Source of the DNA: Kutzneria sp.
GTDB taxonomy: Bacteria; Actinomycetota; Actinomycetes; Mycobacteriales; Pseudonocardiaceae
DNA length: 46,460 bases
NCBI GenBank assembly: GCA_019239965.1
Contig: JAFAZC010000025.1
Coordinates: 1 to 46,460, forward strand
Direction: 5' to 3'
Of this stretch, positions 35,743-44,204 are shown piece by piece. The position numbers and the translations under genes are program-made. Below the pieces are notes generated by a model, which was given only the letters and a program-made list of their open reading frames with translations, searched no databases and had not been told where the DNA came from. The stretch's first letter is position 1, and each line of letters opens with the position of its first letter.

Positions 35743-37152
35743 TCACGCGTGCAGCTGTCCCGGGAACAGGTACTTGTCCTCGGGGATCGTCGTGCCGTGG
35801 AACCACTCCTGGAAAAACCCGTCAAGGTTCACACCAGCGACCTGACCCACGTACTTCTCAAAGTCCGACCACGAGGCGTTGCCGGCATGGTGCGCCGCCG
35901 GCCACTGCTTGAGCACTGTGCTGAACGCGTCCTCGCCGATCATCCTGCGCAGCGCGTGCAGTGCCAACTGGCCCTTGTCGTAGACCGCGGTGAACTCGTT
36001 GCCCGGTCCCATGTCGTAGAGCTTCCCGGCCCAGTAGCCCGGTGTGTTACGCATCGCGGTAACCCGCTGCCGGTAGCGGTCGTCGAGATTGACGCCCTCT
36101 TTGGCCTCCGACCACAGCCACTGGGCGTAGCTGGCGAAGCACTCGTTGAGGCAGATGTCGGCCCAGTGGTTCACCGACACCGCGTCGCCCCACCACTGGT
36201 GGGCGTTCTCGTGCACCAGCGTGCTCAGGCCGACATTGGGGCTGTAGATCGGCCGGGTCTGGATCTCCAGCGAGAAGCCGACCTGGGCGGCGACGAAGAT
36301 CCCACCCGCCGCGTCCTGTGGGTACTTGCCGAACTTGCTCGAAAGGAAATCGAGGATCTCCGGCAGTCGCGCCTCGTTGGTCCGCTCGTTGTCCGTTCCC
36401 GATCCGTACGCGTCGACGACGGGAGTGCCGTCGGCCAGTGTGGAGCGCTGCAACGTCCACTTGTCGATGCCGACCGTGGTCAGATACGGAGCGACCGGTG
36501 TGGTCTCGTCCCAGTGGAAGGTCGTCCAGCCGGCCTCCGTTGTCGTCGAGCCCTCGAGGCCGTTGGAGATCACCGCCCAGCCGGTGGGGACCCGCGCGGA
36601 CAGGTGGAAACTCGCCTTGTCCGTCGGTGTGTCGTTGACCGGATACCAGGTTGCGGCGGAGTGTGGTTCGCCGGCGGCGAAAGCACCACCGGTGGTCGAG
36701 TACGTCCATCCGTTCCCGGTCGCCGCCGTGGGAACGCCGGCATAGCGCACCTCGGTCGTGAATCGCGCGCCGGAGTTCAGTGCCGCTGCCGGAGTGATCA
36801 CGAGCTCGTGGGCACCGGTCCTGGTGAATGTGGCCGGCTGGCCGTTCACCGTCACCGCACTCACGGTCAGCCCGGTGAGGTCCAGGTTGAAGCTGCTCAA
36901 ATCCTGCGTCGCCGTCGCGGTGACCGTGGTGTCACCGTCGAGGTGGTGGGAGGCCGGGTCGTAGCTGATCGAGACCATGTAGTCGCTTGCGTGGTAGCCA
37001 CCGTTGCCGTCGGTCGGGTAGTACGGGTCACCCGCGCCGTCCCCGCCCGGTGTCGGCTGACCGGCCATGGCCGCACCGGCGGACAACAGCACACTGGCCA
37101 GCGTGGCCGTCGTGACGATCGCGGGCCGAAACCGGTGGAATGGTCTGATCAC
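35743..37152 (-). CDS. Secreted M1-family metallopeptidase
   Basis: A 469-residue zinc peptidase. A signal peptide (IVTTATLASVLLSAGAAMAG) precedes an N-terminal beta domain and the catalytic domain with HENAHQWWGDAVSV (HExxH) and the third zinc ligand in LNECFASYAQWL. The usual exopeptidase GAMEN motif is replaced by GFSLEIQTRPIY, as in other secreted actinobacterial members. It lacks the large C-terminal helical domain of cytosolic PepN. AGGAGC lies before GTG 37152, favouring this start. It probably trims extracellular peptides. Confidence 0.93.
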   Translation of the reverse strand: MIRPFHRFRPAIVTTATLASVLLSAGAAMAGQPTPGGDGAGDPYYPTDGNGGYHASDYMVSISYDPASHHLDGDTTVTATATQDLSSFNLDLTGLTVSAVTVNGQPATFTRTGAHELVITPAAALNSGARFTTEVRYAGVPTAATGNGWTYSTTGGAFAAGEPHSAATWYPVNDTPTDKASFHLSARVPTGWAVISNGLEGSTTTEAGWTTFHWDETTPVAPYLTTVGIDKWTLQRSTLADGTPVVDAYGSGTDNERTNEARLPEILDFLSSKFGKYPQDAAGGIFVAAQVGFSLEIQTRPIYSPNVGLSTLVHENAHQWWGDAVSVNHWADICLNECFASYAQWLWSEAKEGVNLDDRYRQRVTAMRNTPGYWAGKLYDMGPGNEFTAVYDKGQLALHALRRMIGEDAFSTVLKQWPAAHHAGNASWSDFEKYVGQVAGVNLDGFFQEWFHGTTIPEDKYLFPGQLHA

Positions 37153-37315
37153 TGGTGCTCCTCTGTGCGAGGTCAGAACGTGGCTGACAGGCGCCCAGTT
37201 GACTTGGTACCCAGGGCGGGCTCGAGACGGCAAGGGTGGCGCCCGCTATGCGTGGATTGTCCCTACGATCGGACGGATTGATCGCGCTAGGCGTCAGCCA
37301 TTGGCCTGTGAATAG

Positions 37316-37846
37316 TCAGCGGCCTGTGAACAGGGTGTCGACCTTGCCCGAGACGGTGTCGGTGACGCCCACCTCGACCAACCGTGCGCGGATCGGCTCG
37401 ACCGGGTGCAGCGCGGTGATCCCGGCGGCGAGTTGCTCGGCGTCGATCTCCTGCGCCAGCGTGCAGTGCGGCACCCACGAGCCGGGCATGTGGTACGCGG
37501 ACGGGTTTCGGATCTTCTTGGCGAGCACGTCGTGCACGGCCGAGTGCACGGCGAGCAGCTCGGTGTCGACGACCGCGGTGAGGAACAGTCCGGTTCGGTT
37601 CGTGGCGAACGTCGCAAGGGTGTACAGCCACAGGGCGGGCAACGACAGCAGGGCCAGCTCGTCGGCAAGGTCGGCACGGGTCCGCGCGGTGAACGCGGTG
37701 CCCATCGCGAAGGTGACATGGGGACGGTGCCCGCGGTGCGTCCGTGTGGCCATGCTTGGCACACCGGCCTTGTCGAGCCGTTTCCACAGCACACGCACGG
37801 CGTCGTCCGCCGCATCGTCGAAGAAGAACTCAAGAGCCTGTGCCAT
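37316..37846 (-). CDS. 2'-5' RNA ligase-like 2H phosphoesterase
   Basis: A 176-residue protein with two HxT-type motifs, RPHVTFAMG (about residue 46) and VPHCTLAQE (about residue 127), which define the 2H superfamily active site. Members act as cyclic phosphodiesterases or RNA ligase-like enzymes, often on 2',3'-cyclic ends. GGTGGA is positioned before ATG 37846, preferred to an earlier ATG overlapping mutY. It is downstream of mutY by 11 bp and probably cotranscribed. Confidence 0.84.
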   Translation of the reverse strand: MAQALEFFFDDAADDAVRVLWKRLDKAGVPSMATRTHRGHRPHVTFAMGTAFTARTRADLADELALLSLPALWLYTLATFATNRTGLFLTAVVDTELLAVHSAVHDVLAKKIRNPSAYHMPGSWVPHCTLAQEIDAEQLAAGITALHPVEPIRARLVEVGVTDTVSGKVDTLFTGR

Positions 37847-37857
37847 GAACACTCCAC

Positions 37858-38730
37858 CTATCGCCACTCGCCGGGCAACGCGAACCGGCCGTCATCGGTC
37901 TGTTCGACAAGACCGTCCACGAGCAGCGAATCAAGGCAGCGGTCCCGCTGACCCTGGTTGGGCCAAGCGGCGTCGAGCAGCGGGCGTTCCACCGGTCCCT
38001 CGGTGCCGCGGAGCACGTCGAGCAGCCGGCCCCGCACCTGCCGGTCGGTACCGGCGAACCGCTGCACCGCCTTTGCCGGGCCGGTATACGGGGGACGGCC
38101 AGCGTGCTGCCAGGCGCACGTGTCGATCAGCGGGCAGTCGGCGCAACGCGGAGCGCGGGCAGTGCAGACCAGGGCGCCGAGCTCCATCAGCGCGGCGGAG
38201 AACCGCGCGGCAACCGGCTCGGCGGGCAACAGCGCCTCGGCATCGGCAAGGTCGCGGACCGTCGACGGCGGACCGGCATCGCCGGCACCGTGTACCGCAC
38301 GGGCGACCACCCGCCGGACGTTGGTGTCGACGACCGGGCAGCGGCGACCATAGGCGAAGGCCGCCACGGCACGTGCCGTGTACGTCCCGACGCCCGGCAG
38401 TGCCTGCAGGGTGTCGAGGTCGGACGGCACGACGTCATCGTGCTCCTTGGCGATCACCCCCGCAGCCTCGTGCAAGCGCAGTGCCCGCCGCGGATAACCG
38501 AGTCTGCCCCAGGCGCGCACGACCTGGCCCTGGCTGGCGGCTGCGAGCGCTGAAGGCACCGGCCAGCGTGTCATCCATTCGTGCCAGACCGGCTCGACCC
38601 TGGCCACCGGAGTCTGCTGCAACATGATCTCGCTGACCAGCACTCCCCAGGCGGTGCATTCGGGGTGACGCCACGGCAGATCGCGCGCTGTCCGGTCGAA
38701 CCAGTCCAGGAGCGTGTCGGCGGCAATCAT
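37858..38730 (-). CDS. mutY: A/G-specific adenine glycosylase (MutY)
   Basis: A 290-residue DNA-repair enzyme that removes adenine opposite 8-oxoguanine. It has the catalytic Glu in VSEIMLQQTPVARV, the HhH motif PGVGTYTARAVAAFAYGRR with the Asp in PVVDTNVRRV, and a [4Fe-4S] site C-x6-C-x2-C-x5-C in VCTARAPRCADCPLIDTC. The C-terminal 8-oxoG recognition domain is short compared with E. coli MutY, as usual for actinobacteria. ATG 38730 is used because the upstream in-frame part is unlike any MutY. Confidence 0.95.
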   Translation of the reverse strand: MIAADTLLDWFDRTARDLPWRHPECTAWGVLVSEIMLQQTPVARVEPVWHEWMTRWPVPSALAAASQGQVVRAWGRLGYPRRALRLHEAAGVIAKEHDDVVPSDLDTLQALPGVGTYTARAVAAFAYGRRCPVVDTNVRRVVARAVHGAGDAGPPSTVRDLADAEALLPAEPVAARFSAALMELGALVCTARAPRCADCPLIDTCAWQHAGRPPYTGPAKAVQRFAGTDRQVRGRLLDVLRGTEGPVERPLLDAAWPNQGQRDRCLDSLLVDGLVEQTDDGRFALPGEWR

Positions 38731-38851
38731 CGGTGCCGATTGTCCCGCACCCGTGCCGCCGCACCGTACCGGGTCGCCGGTCCGCACTCAACCCGATCGA
38801 GCGACGGCCGTGGTCCACCGCCCACGACGTTCCTGGCGTTACCGTCGGCTG

Positions 38852-39541
38852 GTGATCGATCCAACGGGTCCGCACCCGCCGTCGGTGTACTGGCGCCGTC
38901 GCGCGGTGGCCCTCGGTGGCTCGATCCTGCTCGTGATCCTGCTCGCGGTCGCCATCTCGAGCTGGCTCGGCGGCGGATCGCGTGCCACGGCCCACCAGGC
39001 GGCCGAGCAGAGTGATGTCACCGACACGTCGGCCATGACCTCGTCACCGCCGACAAGCGGCACGATCGCGCAGGCGGCCGGATCGTCGTCCGCGTCGGCT
39101 GCGTCGTCGACGACGGTGCCCCCGACCACGACGACACCGCCGCCGCCCGGCCCGTGCCCGGACCCGGCGATCACCGTGGAGGCGCGGGTAGCCCAACCCC
39201 AGTACAAGGTCGGCCAGTCACCCCTGCTGACCCTCGTCATCACCAACTCCGGTCCGGTGGCATGCAACCGGGACCTCAGCCGACAGCTGCGTGAACTGGT
39301 GGTGCTGACCGGCGACGGGAAGACGAGACTGTGGTCGAGCGCCGACTGCTTCTACCAGCAGCCGCCGGAATCGAGGTTGTTGCAGCCGGGGGAGCAGGCC
39401 AGCTACAGCATCGCGTGGGCCGGACTGACCTCGGCTCCGCACTGCGCGCCGAGCGGGACGCGAGTGCCTGCCGGCAATTATGTCGTGGTCGGAAAACTCG
39501 GCGGCCTCACCAGCCAGCCGACCCCACTGCGGCTTGTCTGA
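38852..39541 (+). CDS. Membrane-anchored extracytoplasmic protein of unknown function
   Basis: A 229-residue protein: a basic start, one membrane helix (AVALGGSILLVILLAVAISS), a 70-residue Ser/Thr/Pro-rich linker (SSTTVPPTTTTPPPPGP), then an outer domain of about 115 residues with four cysteines, resembling immunoglobulin-like domains (LLTLVITNSGPVACNRDLSR, ELVVLTGDG, SYSIAWAGLTSAPHCAPSG). GTG 38852 has TACCGT 6 nt upstream and no ribosome site, so it may be leaderless. It is divergent from mutY. I recognise no enzymatic motif. Confidence 0.76.
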   Translation: MIDPTGPHPPSVYWRRRAVALGGSILLVILLAVAISSWLGGGSRATAHQAAEQSDVTDTSAMTSSPPTSGTIAQAAGSSSASAASSTTVPPTTTTPPPPGPCPDPAITVEARVAQPQYKVGQSPLLTLVITNSGPVACNRDLSRQLRELVVLTGDGKTRLWSSADCFYQQPPESRLLQPGEQASYSIAWAGLTSAPHCAPSGTRVPAGNYVVVGKLGGLTSQPTPLRLV

Positions 39542-39572
39542 CCCTGCCGGCTTCGCGGAGGTCAGGGCGGCC

Positions 39573-40673
39573 TCACGGGCCGAACCAGCGTTCCTCCGTG
39601 GTCCGGGGCGCCGCCGACGAGGTGCCGATGACCAGCTCGGTCTCCAGGGTCACAACCCGAGGCTTGGCATGCTCCGCGGCATTGATCAGGAGCTCACCCG
39701 CTGCCTTTCCCTTCGCCAGCACGGGTTGACGCACTGTGGTCAGCCCGGCCCGCTCCGCATCGGCGATCCCGTCGAAACCGGTCACTGTCAGGTCGTGCGG
39801 CACGCGCAGCCCACGGCGGCGCGCCTCGGTGAGTGCGCCGAGCGCGAGAATGTCCGAAGTGCAGATCAACGCCGTGACGTGTGGATCACGATCCAACAGC
39901 TGCTTCGCGGCCGAGGCGCCGTTGGCCACGGTGTGGTCGAACCGCTCGACGACAGGCACGCTGGCCCAGTCGACAGCGACCGTGCCGAACGCGTTCGCCA
40001 ACGCCGCCAGCCTGGCTCTCTGCACGTGGAAGTGCGCCTCACGCTGGCGCTGCATGGGAACGAAGTCGTCGTTGCGATCCCGGTCGAGTCGCATACACAG
40101 CACGCCGACCCTGCGGTGCCCCAGTTCGATCAGGTGACGGGCGATCCCAGAGATCGCGGCGCCGTCATCGATGCCGACCCGGTCAACGGTGTCCAGCTCG
40201 GGCTGGTCGGCCACCACGGTCGGGACCGGACGTTCCAGTACGGCGGCAAGATGCGGGTCGTCGGCCGGCACCGAGTAGACGACAAATCCGTCGACCCCGG
40301 CCTTGTGCACCGCTGCGACGTCCTCCCGCTCCGGGCTTGCCGGCACGAGCAGCAGGCCCAAGCCGGCTTCTTCGCAGGCCAACGCCACGCCCTCGAGGAA
40401 GCCAACGGCTCCGGGATCACGGAAGGCGTAGGACAGATTCTCGGTCAGCAGCAGCCCCACCGCACCAGCCTTGCGGGTGCGCAGTGATCTCGCTACCGGA
40501 TCGGGTCCCGGGTACCCGAGCCGGCGAGCGGTTTCCAGGACCCGCCGGCGCAACTCCGGGGAGAGCTGGTCGGGACGGTTGTATGCGTTGGAGACAGTCG
40601 TCCGAGAAACTCCCAGCTCAGCGGCGAGTGAGGCCAGCGTCGCCGACCGTCGCACATGCATGGACTGCGCCAT
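39573..40673 (-). CDS. LacI-family transcriptional regulator (first)
   Basis: A 366-residue repressor-type protein. The N-terminal HTH (TLASLAAELGVSRTTVSNAY) and hinge are followed by a periplasmic-binding-like effector domain with GFLEGVALACEEAGLGLLLV and TALICTSDILALGALTEARR, ending TVTGFDGIADAERAGLTTVR. The preferred start is ATG 40673. It lies 77 bp after the second LacI-type gene in the same direction. Effector unknown. Confidence 0.94.
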   Translation of the reverse strand: MAQSMHVRRSATLASLAAELGVSRTTVSNAYNRPDQLSPELRRRVLETARRLGYPGPDPVARSLRTRKAGAVGLLLTENLSYAFRDPGAVGFLEGVALACEEAGLGLLLVPASPEREDVAAVHKAGVDGFVVYSVPADDPHLAAVLERPVPTVVADQPELDTVDRVGIDDGAAISGIARHLIELGHRRVGVLCMRLDRDRNDDFVPMQRQREAHFHVQRARLAALANAFGTVAVDWASVPVVERFDHTVANGASAAKQLLDRDPHVTALICTSDILALGALTEARRRGLRVPHDLTVTGFDGIADAERAGLTTVRQPVLAKGKAAGELLINAAEHAKPRVVTLETELVIGTSSAAPRTTEERWFGP

Positions 40674-40750
40674 GAAGTGACCGTAACTCGTCGACAACCG
40701 ATAGGTGAAGCCGCCGCGACGCGTGTCCCCGGCATCTCACGGCTCCGGAC

Positions 40751-41836
40751 TCAATCCGGTCGCCGGTCGTCGCCGACCGGCCCGGTCGATTCCCTGACCA
40801 CCAGCCGCGGCCTGAAGACCCGCCGGTGAGGCTCGTTGCCCTGGCGGGACCGGTCACGGGCGAGCCGGTGCAGCAGCTCGTCGACGGCCGCGGCGGCCAT
40901 CTCCTCGATCGGCTGGGCCAGCGTCGTCAATGACGGCGAGCAATAGGCCGCGAACGGAATGTCGTCGAATCCGACGACGGAGAGATCGGCGGGAACACGC
41001 AGACCCCTGTGGTTCGCCTCCCGGAGGACGCCGACGGCCATCTGGTCGGACGAACAGATCACCGCGGTCGGCCGCGCTGTGTCGAGCAGGTTGGCGAGCG
41101 CGGCGGCGCCACCCGTCGGATCGAACGAGCCATACGAGACCAACTCGTTGTCACAAGGGTGGTTCTCCTCTTCGAGTGCCGCCGCCCAGCCGGCCCGTTT
41201 CAACCTCGACGGCAGCGACCGCGACGGCCCGCTCACGAACCCGATCCGCCGGTGTCCGAGCTCGAGGAGATGCCTCGTGGCCAGGTAGCCGGACAGGTGC
41301 TCGTCGACGGCCACCTCGGAGACGTCCAACTCCGGTGTCGCACCATTGATGAAGACCATCTCCACGCCGTCCGCCAACAACTTGGCGTAGTAACCCGGCC
41401 CGGTCACCCGGCCAAGGGGAACCTCGACGTTAGCGATCTCCGGTGACACGAAGATCATCCCTTCGACCCCTCGGGCCAGCAGCATGCGGACGTAGTCCTC
41501 CTCATTCATGGCTCGACCCTGCGAGCAGGTCTCGCGCCGCCCCGTCGACGAGCGGGTGTTGCACAGCAGCGAGGAGTACCCCGCCCTCGCTGCCGTGGTT
41601 TCCAGCGCCTCGGCGAACGCGGGGAACACCGGGTTGGACAGTTCGGGCACCAACAGGCCGATCACGCCGGTTCGCTGCAGGGCACCGAGTCCCCTCGGGG
41701 TGTAGGGCAAGTCGGTGAGCACAGACAGCACCCGCTGTCTGGTGTCCTCGTTGACCCCCGCACGCCGGTTCAGCACCCTGCTCACCGTGGACACGCTGAC
41801 GCCGGCAACCCTGGCGATCTCGGCGAGACCGGTCAC
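40751..41836 (-). CDS. LacI-family transcriptional regulator (second, next to sugar transporter)
   Basis: A 361-residue protein with HTH GLAEIARVAGVSVSTVSRVL and a sugar-binding-type effector domain: GVIGLLVPELSNPVFPAFAE, LLELGHRRIGFVSGPSRSLP, TAVICSSDQMAVGVLREANH and LSVVGFDDIPFAAYCSPSLT. GGAGGAGGT lies 3 nt before GTG 41836. It is divergent from the sugar ABC operon, so it is the likely local repressor of that operon, acting at the TGCAA-type repeats between them. Its ligand is presumably the imported sugar. Confidence 0.95.
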   Translation of the reverse strand: MTGLAEIARVAGVSVSTVSRVLNRRAGVNEDTRQRVLSVLTDLPYTPRGLGALQRTGVIGLLVPELSNPVFPAFAEALETTAARAGYSSLLCNTRSSTGRRETCSQGRAMNEEDYVRMLLARGVEGMIFVSPEIANVEVPLGRVTGPGYYAKLLADGVEMVFINGATPELDVSEVAVDEHLSGYLATRHLLELGHRRIGFVSGPSRSLPSRLKRAGWAAALEEENHPCDNELVSYGSFDPTGGAAALANLLDTARPTAVICSSDQMAVGVLREANHRGLRVPADLSVVGFDDIPFAAYCSPSLTTLAQPIEEMAAAAVDELLHRLARDRSRQGNEPHRRVFRPRLVVRESTGPVGDDRRPD

Positions 41837-41885
41837 GTGACCTCCTCCGCGGCTTCTCGTGGACAGCCTGCATTCGGCGGAAATT

Positions 41886-42012
41886 ATTTGCAACAACATG
41901 CTCGTCCTGTGACCGTATGATTCGCCTGTTATGGCTTGGTTACCTCCTTTCTCTTGACCGGAGCGGGCTGACGGGTATGAAATCCGCGTCAGCCTTGTTG
42001 CAAATTCTTGCA
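41886..42012. promoter_or_regulatory. LacI-like operators between regulator and transporter
   Basis: ATTTGCAACAA (41886-41896) and TTGTTGCAAAT (41995-42005) are exact reverse complements about 100 bp apart. The latter is extended into a local dyad TGCAA-ATTC-TTGCA (41999-42012), 21 bp before the binding-protein start. The spacing would allow looping by a tetrameric LacI protein, although the dyad itself is ungapped in a 14-bp core. Specific binding is inferred. Confidence 0.55.
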
Positions 42013-42033
42013 CTGTGAGGGGACGACAGCGCG

Positions 42034-43281
42034 ATGCGACGGACAGCCCTTCTGACAGCCGTGACAGCGGGCATGCTCGGTGCCCTGGTGCTCAGCGCGT
42101 GCGGCGGCGCAGCTCCGGACAACACGAAGGTGACCTTCTGGGACACCAGCGGCCCCAACGAGCATCCCGTTTTCGAGAAGCTGGCCAAGGACTGCGCCAC
42201 CACGGGTGGCTACTCGGTCGACGTCCAACAGGTCTCCTTCGACCAGGCGCTGGCCAACTACAAGACCGCGGCGCAGAACGGGCAGGGCCCCGACGTCCTG
42301 CGGTCGGAGGTCGGTTGGGTGGCGCAACTGGCCGCCAACGGGCTGATCCAGGACCTTTCCGGGACCGACCTGGCCAAGAACACCTCGGACTTCCTCGACG
42401 GCCCGCTCGGCTCGACGAAGTACGACGGCAAGACATACGCCGTTCCACAGGTCACCGACACGCTCGCCCTGCTCTACAACAAGAAGATGCTGGCGGCGGC
42501 CGGCGTGCCTGTGCCGACGACCTGGGACGAGGTGAAGGCGGCCTCGACGAAGTTGGGCCTCACCAGGACCCTGTTCATCAACAACGACGGGTACTACGCA
42601 CTGCCATTCATCTACGCGGCCGGTGGCGATCTGCTCGACGTGGCGGCGAAGAAGATCGTGGTGAACTCGGCGGCGAACGTGCGTGGGCTGCAGGATGCCA
42701 AAGGGCTGCTCGACGCGAAGGCCGCGCAGACCGCACAGGACCAAGCCAACTCCTACAACAACATGAAGGCCGCCTTCGCCTCCGGCCAGGCCGCCATGGT
42801 GATGGACGGCCCATGGGCGATCGTCGACCTGCTCAAGGGGGAGGCCTTCGGCGACCCCGCCAATCTCGGTATCGCCGAGCTTCCCGGAGAGCGCGCGGGC
42901 ACGGGCAGCGGCCCGCTTGGCGGGCATGACTACGTGATCAGGCAGGGCAGCAGAGCGCGCGACTCCGCGGCGAAGTTCGTCCAGTGCATGAGCACCGTTC
43001 AGGCGCAGGTGACCACCGCCAAACAGCTGGGTCTGCTGCCGACCCGCAAGTCGGCCTATGCCGACCCCGCTGTCCGGGGACAGTCGACCGTTGCCAGGTT
43101 CGCACCCATCGTGCAGAAGGCGCACGCCCGGCCGTGGGTGCCTGCCGGTTCCCAGCTGTTCGACCAACTGAAGATCGACTATGCGTACGTGCTCTCCGGG
43201 CAGAAGGACGCTAAGACCGCACTGGACGAGGTGGCGAAGACGTACAAGGACCAGGTCGTCACCGACTACTCGATGGGCTGA
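42034..43281 (+). CDS. Sugar ABC transporter substrate-binding lipoprotein
   Basis: A 415-residue family 1 extracellular binding protein. Signal peptide LLTAVTAGMLGALVLSAC ends in a lipobox cysteine. The mature part contains KVTFWDTSGPNEHPVFEKLA, GPDVLRSEVGWVAQLAANGL and GKTYAVPQVTDTLALLYNKK, the MalE-like fold, and later APIVQKAHARPWVPAGSQLF. GAGGGGA precedes the ATG. It captures an oligosaccharide (maltose-like by family, but not proved) for the two permeases that follow directly. Confidence 0.94.
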   Translation: MRRTALLTAVTAGMLGALVLSACGGAAPDNTKVTFWDTSGPNEHPVFEKLAKDCATTGGYSVDVQQVSFDQALANYKTAAQNGQGPDVLRSEVGWVAQLAANGLIQDLSGTDLAKNTSDFLDGPLGSTKYDGKTYAVPQVTDTLALLYNKKMLAAAGVPVPTTWDEVKAASTKLGLTRTLFINNDGYYALPFIYAAGGDLLDVAAKKIVVNSAANVRGLQDAKGLLDAKAAQTAQDQANSYNNMKAAFASGQAAMVMDGPWAIVDLLKGEAFGDPANLGIAELPGERAGTGSGPLGGHDYVIRQGSRARDSAAKFVQCMSTVQAQVTTAKQLGLLPTRKSAYADPAVRGQSTVARFAPIVQKAHARPWVPAGSQLFDQLKIDYAYVLSGQKDAKTALDEVAKTYKDQVVTDYSMG

Positions 43282-43283
43282 CC

Positions 43284-44204
43284 GTGCGCCGATTCCTCAC
43301 GCGTCACTGGTACGCGTACGCGATGGTGCTTCCTGTGGTCGTGGTCGTCGCGGTGCTGGTGCTGTATCCGCTCGCGCAGGGCGTCTACTTCACCTTTACC
43401 GATGTCAACGAGTCGACCATCGCCAATCCCGTGCTCGACCGTCCAGCCAGCTACGACATCGTCGGTCTGCGCAACTATCTCGCGGTGCTTTCCGGCGACC
43501 CCAGTTACGGGTCGTTCTGGTCGACCCTGCTCCGGACGGTCGTCTGGACCGGGTCCTGCGTTGTCCTCACCTATGGCACGGGCCTCGGGCTCGCGGTGCT
43601 GCTCAACCGCCCGATGCGCCTGCGCGGCCTCTACCGCGCGCTGCTGATCCTGCCCTGGGCGGTGCCGACATTCGTCAGCGCCTTCACCTGGAAGTACATG
43701 TTCAACTCCCAGTACGGCATCATCAACCAGCTGCTCGGCGCGATCGGTCTCGGCCAGCCGGTGTGGCTCGGCCAGACCGACCTCGCACTGTTCTCGGTGA
43801 TCGTCGTCAACGTCTGGCTCGGTGTGCCGTTCATGACGGTCGCCCTGCTCGGCGGCCTACAGTCCATTCCGGCGGACCTGTACGAAGCCGCGGAGATGGA
43901 TGGTGCGACCGGGTGGCAGCGGTTCCGGGACGTCACCCTGCCCGGCCTGCGTTCGGTGTCCAGCACGGTGGTGCTGCTCGGGGTGATCTGGACGTTCAAC
44001 ATGTTTCCGGTGATCTACCTGGTGACGGGCCAGAATCCGAACACGAGGATCTTGGTCACCTATGCCTTCGAGCGGTTCTTCTCCGGCGCCGTGCGGAACT
44101 ATGCGGTCGCGTCGACCTACGGCGTGCTGATCCTGTCCGTGCTGGTGGTCTTCGCCGCTTTCTACCGTCGTTCCCTCCGTGGCCAGGAGGAGTTCGCGTT
44201 ATGA
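43284..44204 (+). CDS. Sugar ABC transporter permease, MalF-type
   Basis: A 306-residue permease with six hydrophobic helices (first: YAMVLPVVVVVAVLVLYPLA) and the EAA loop YEAAEMDGATGWQRFRDVTL, which docks on the ATPase. The GTG start is 2 bp after the binding-protein stop, so the genes are cotranscribed. It is smaller than E. coli MalF, lacking the large periplasmic loop, as is usual in Gram-positives. Confidence 0.94.
   Translation: MRRFLTRHWYAYAMVLPVVVVVAVLVLYPLAQGVYFTFTDVNESTIANPVLDRPASYDIVGLRNYLAVLSGDPSYGSFWSTLLRTVVWTGSCVVLTYGTGLGLAVLLNRPMRLRGLYRALLILPWAVPTFVSAFTWKYMFNSQYGIINQLLGAIGLGQPVWLGQTDLALFSVIVVNVWLGVPFMTVALLGGLQSIPADLYEAAEMDGATGWQRFRDVTLPGLRSVSSTVVLLGVIWTFNMFPVIYLVTGQNPNTRILVTYAFERFFSGAVRNYAVASTYGVLILSVLVVFAAFYRRSLRGQEEFAL

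Noticed and set aside
35749-37281. Plus-strand open frame of about 510 codons
   Set aside because: It is antisense to the M1 peptidase gene, whose zinc motifs are unambiguous.
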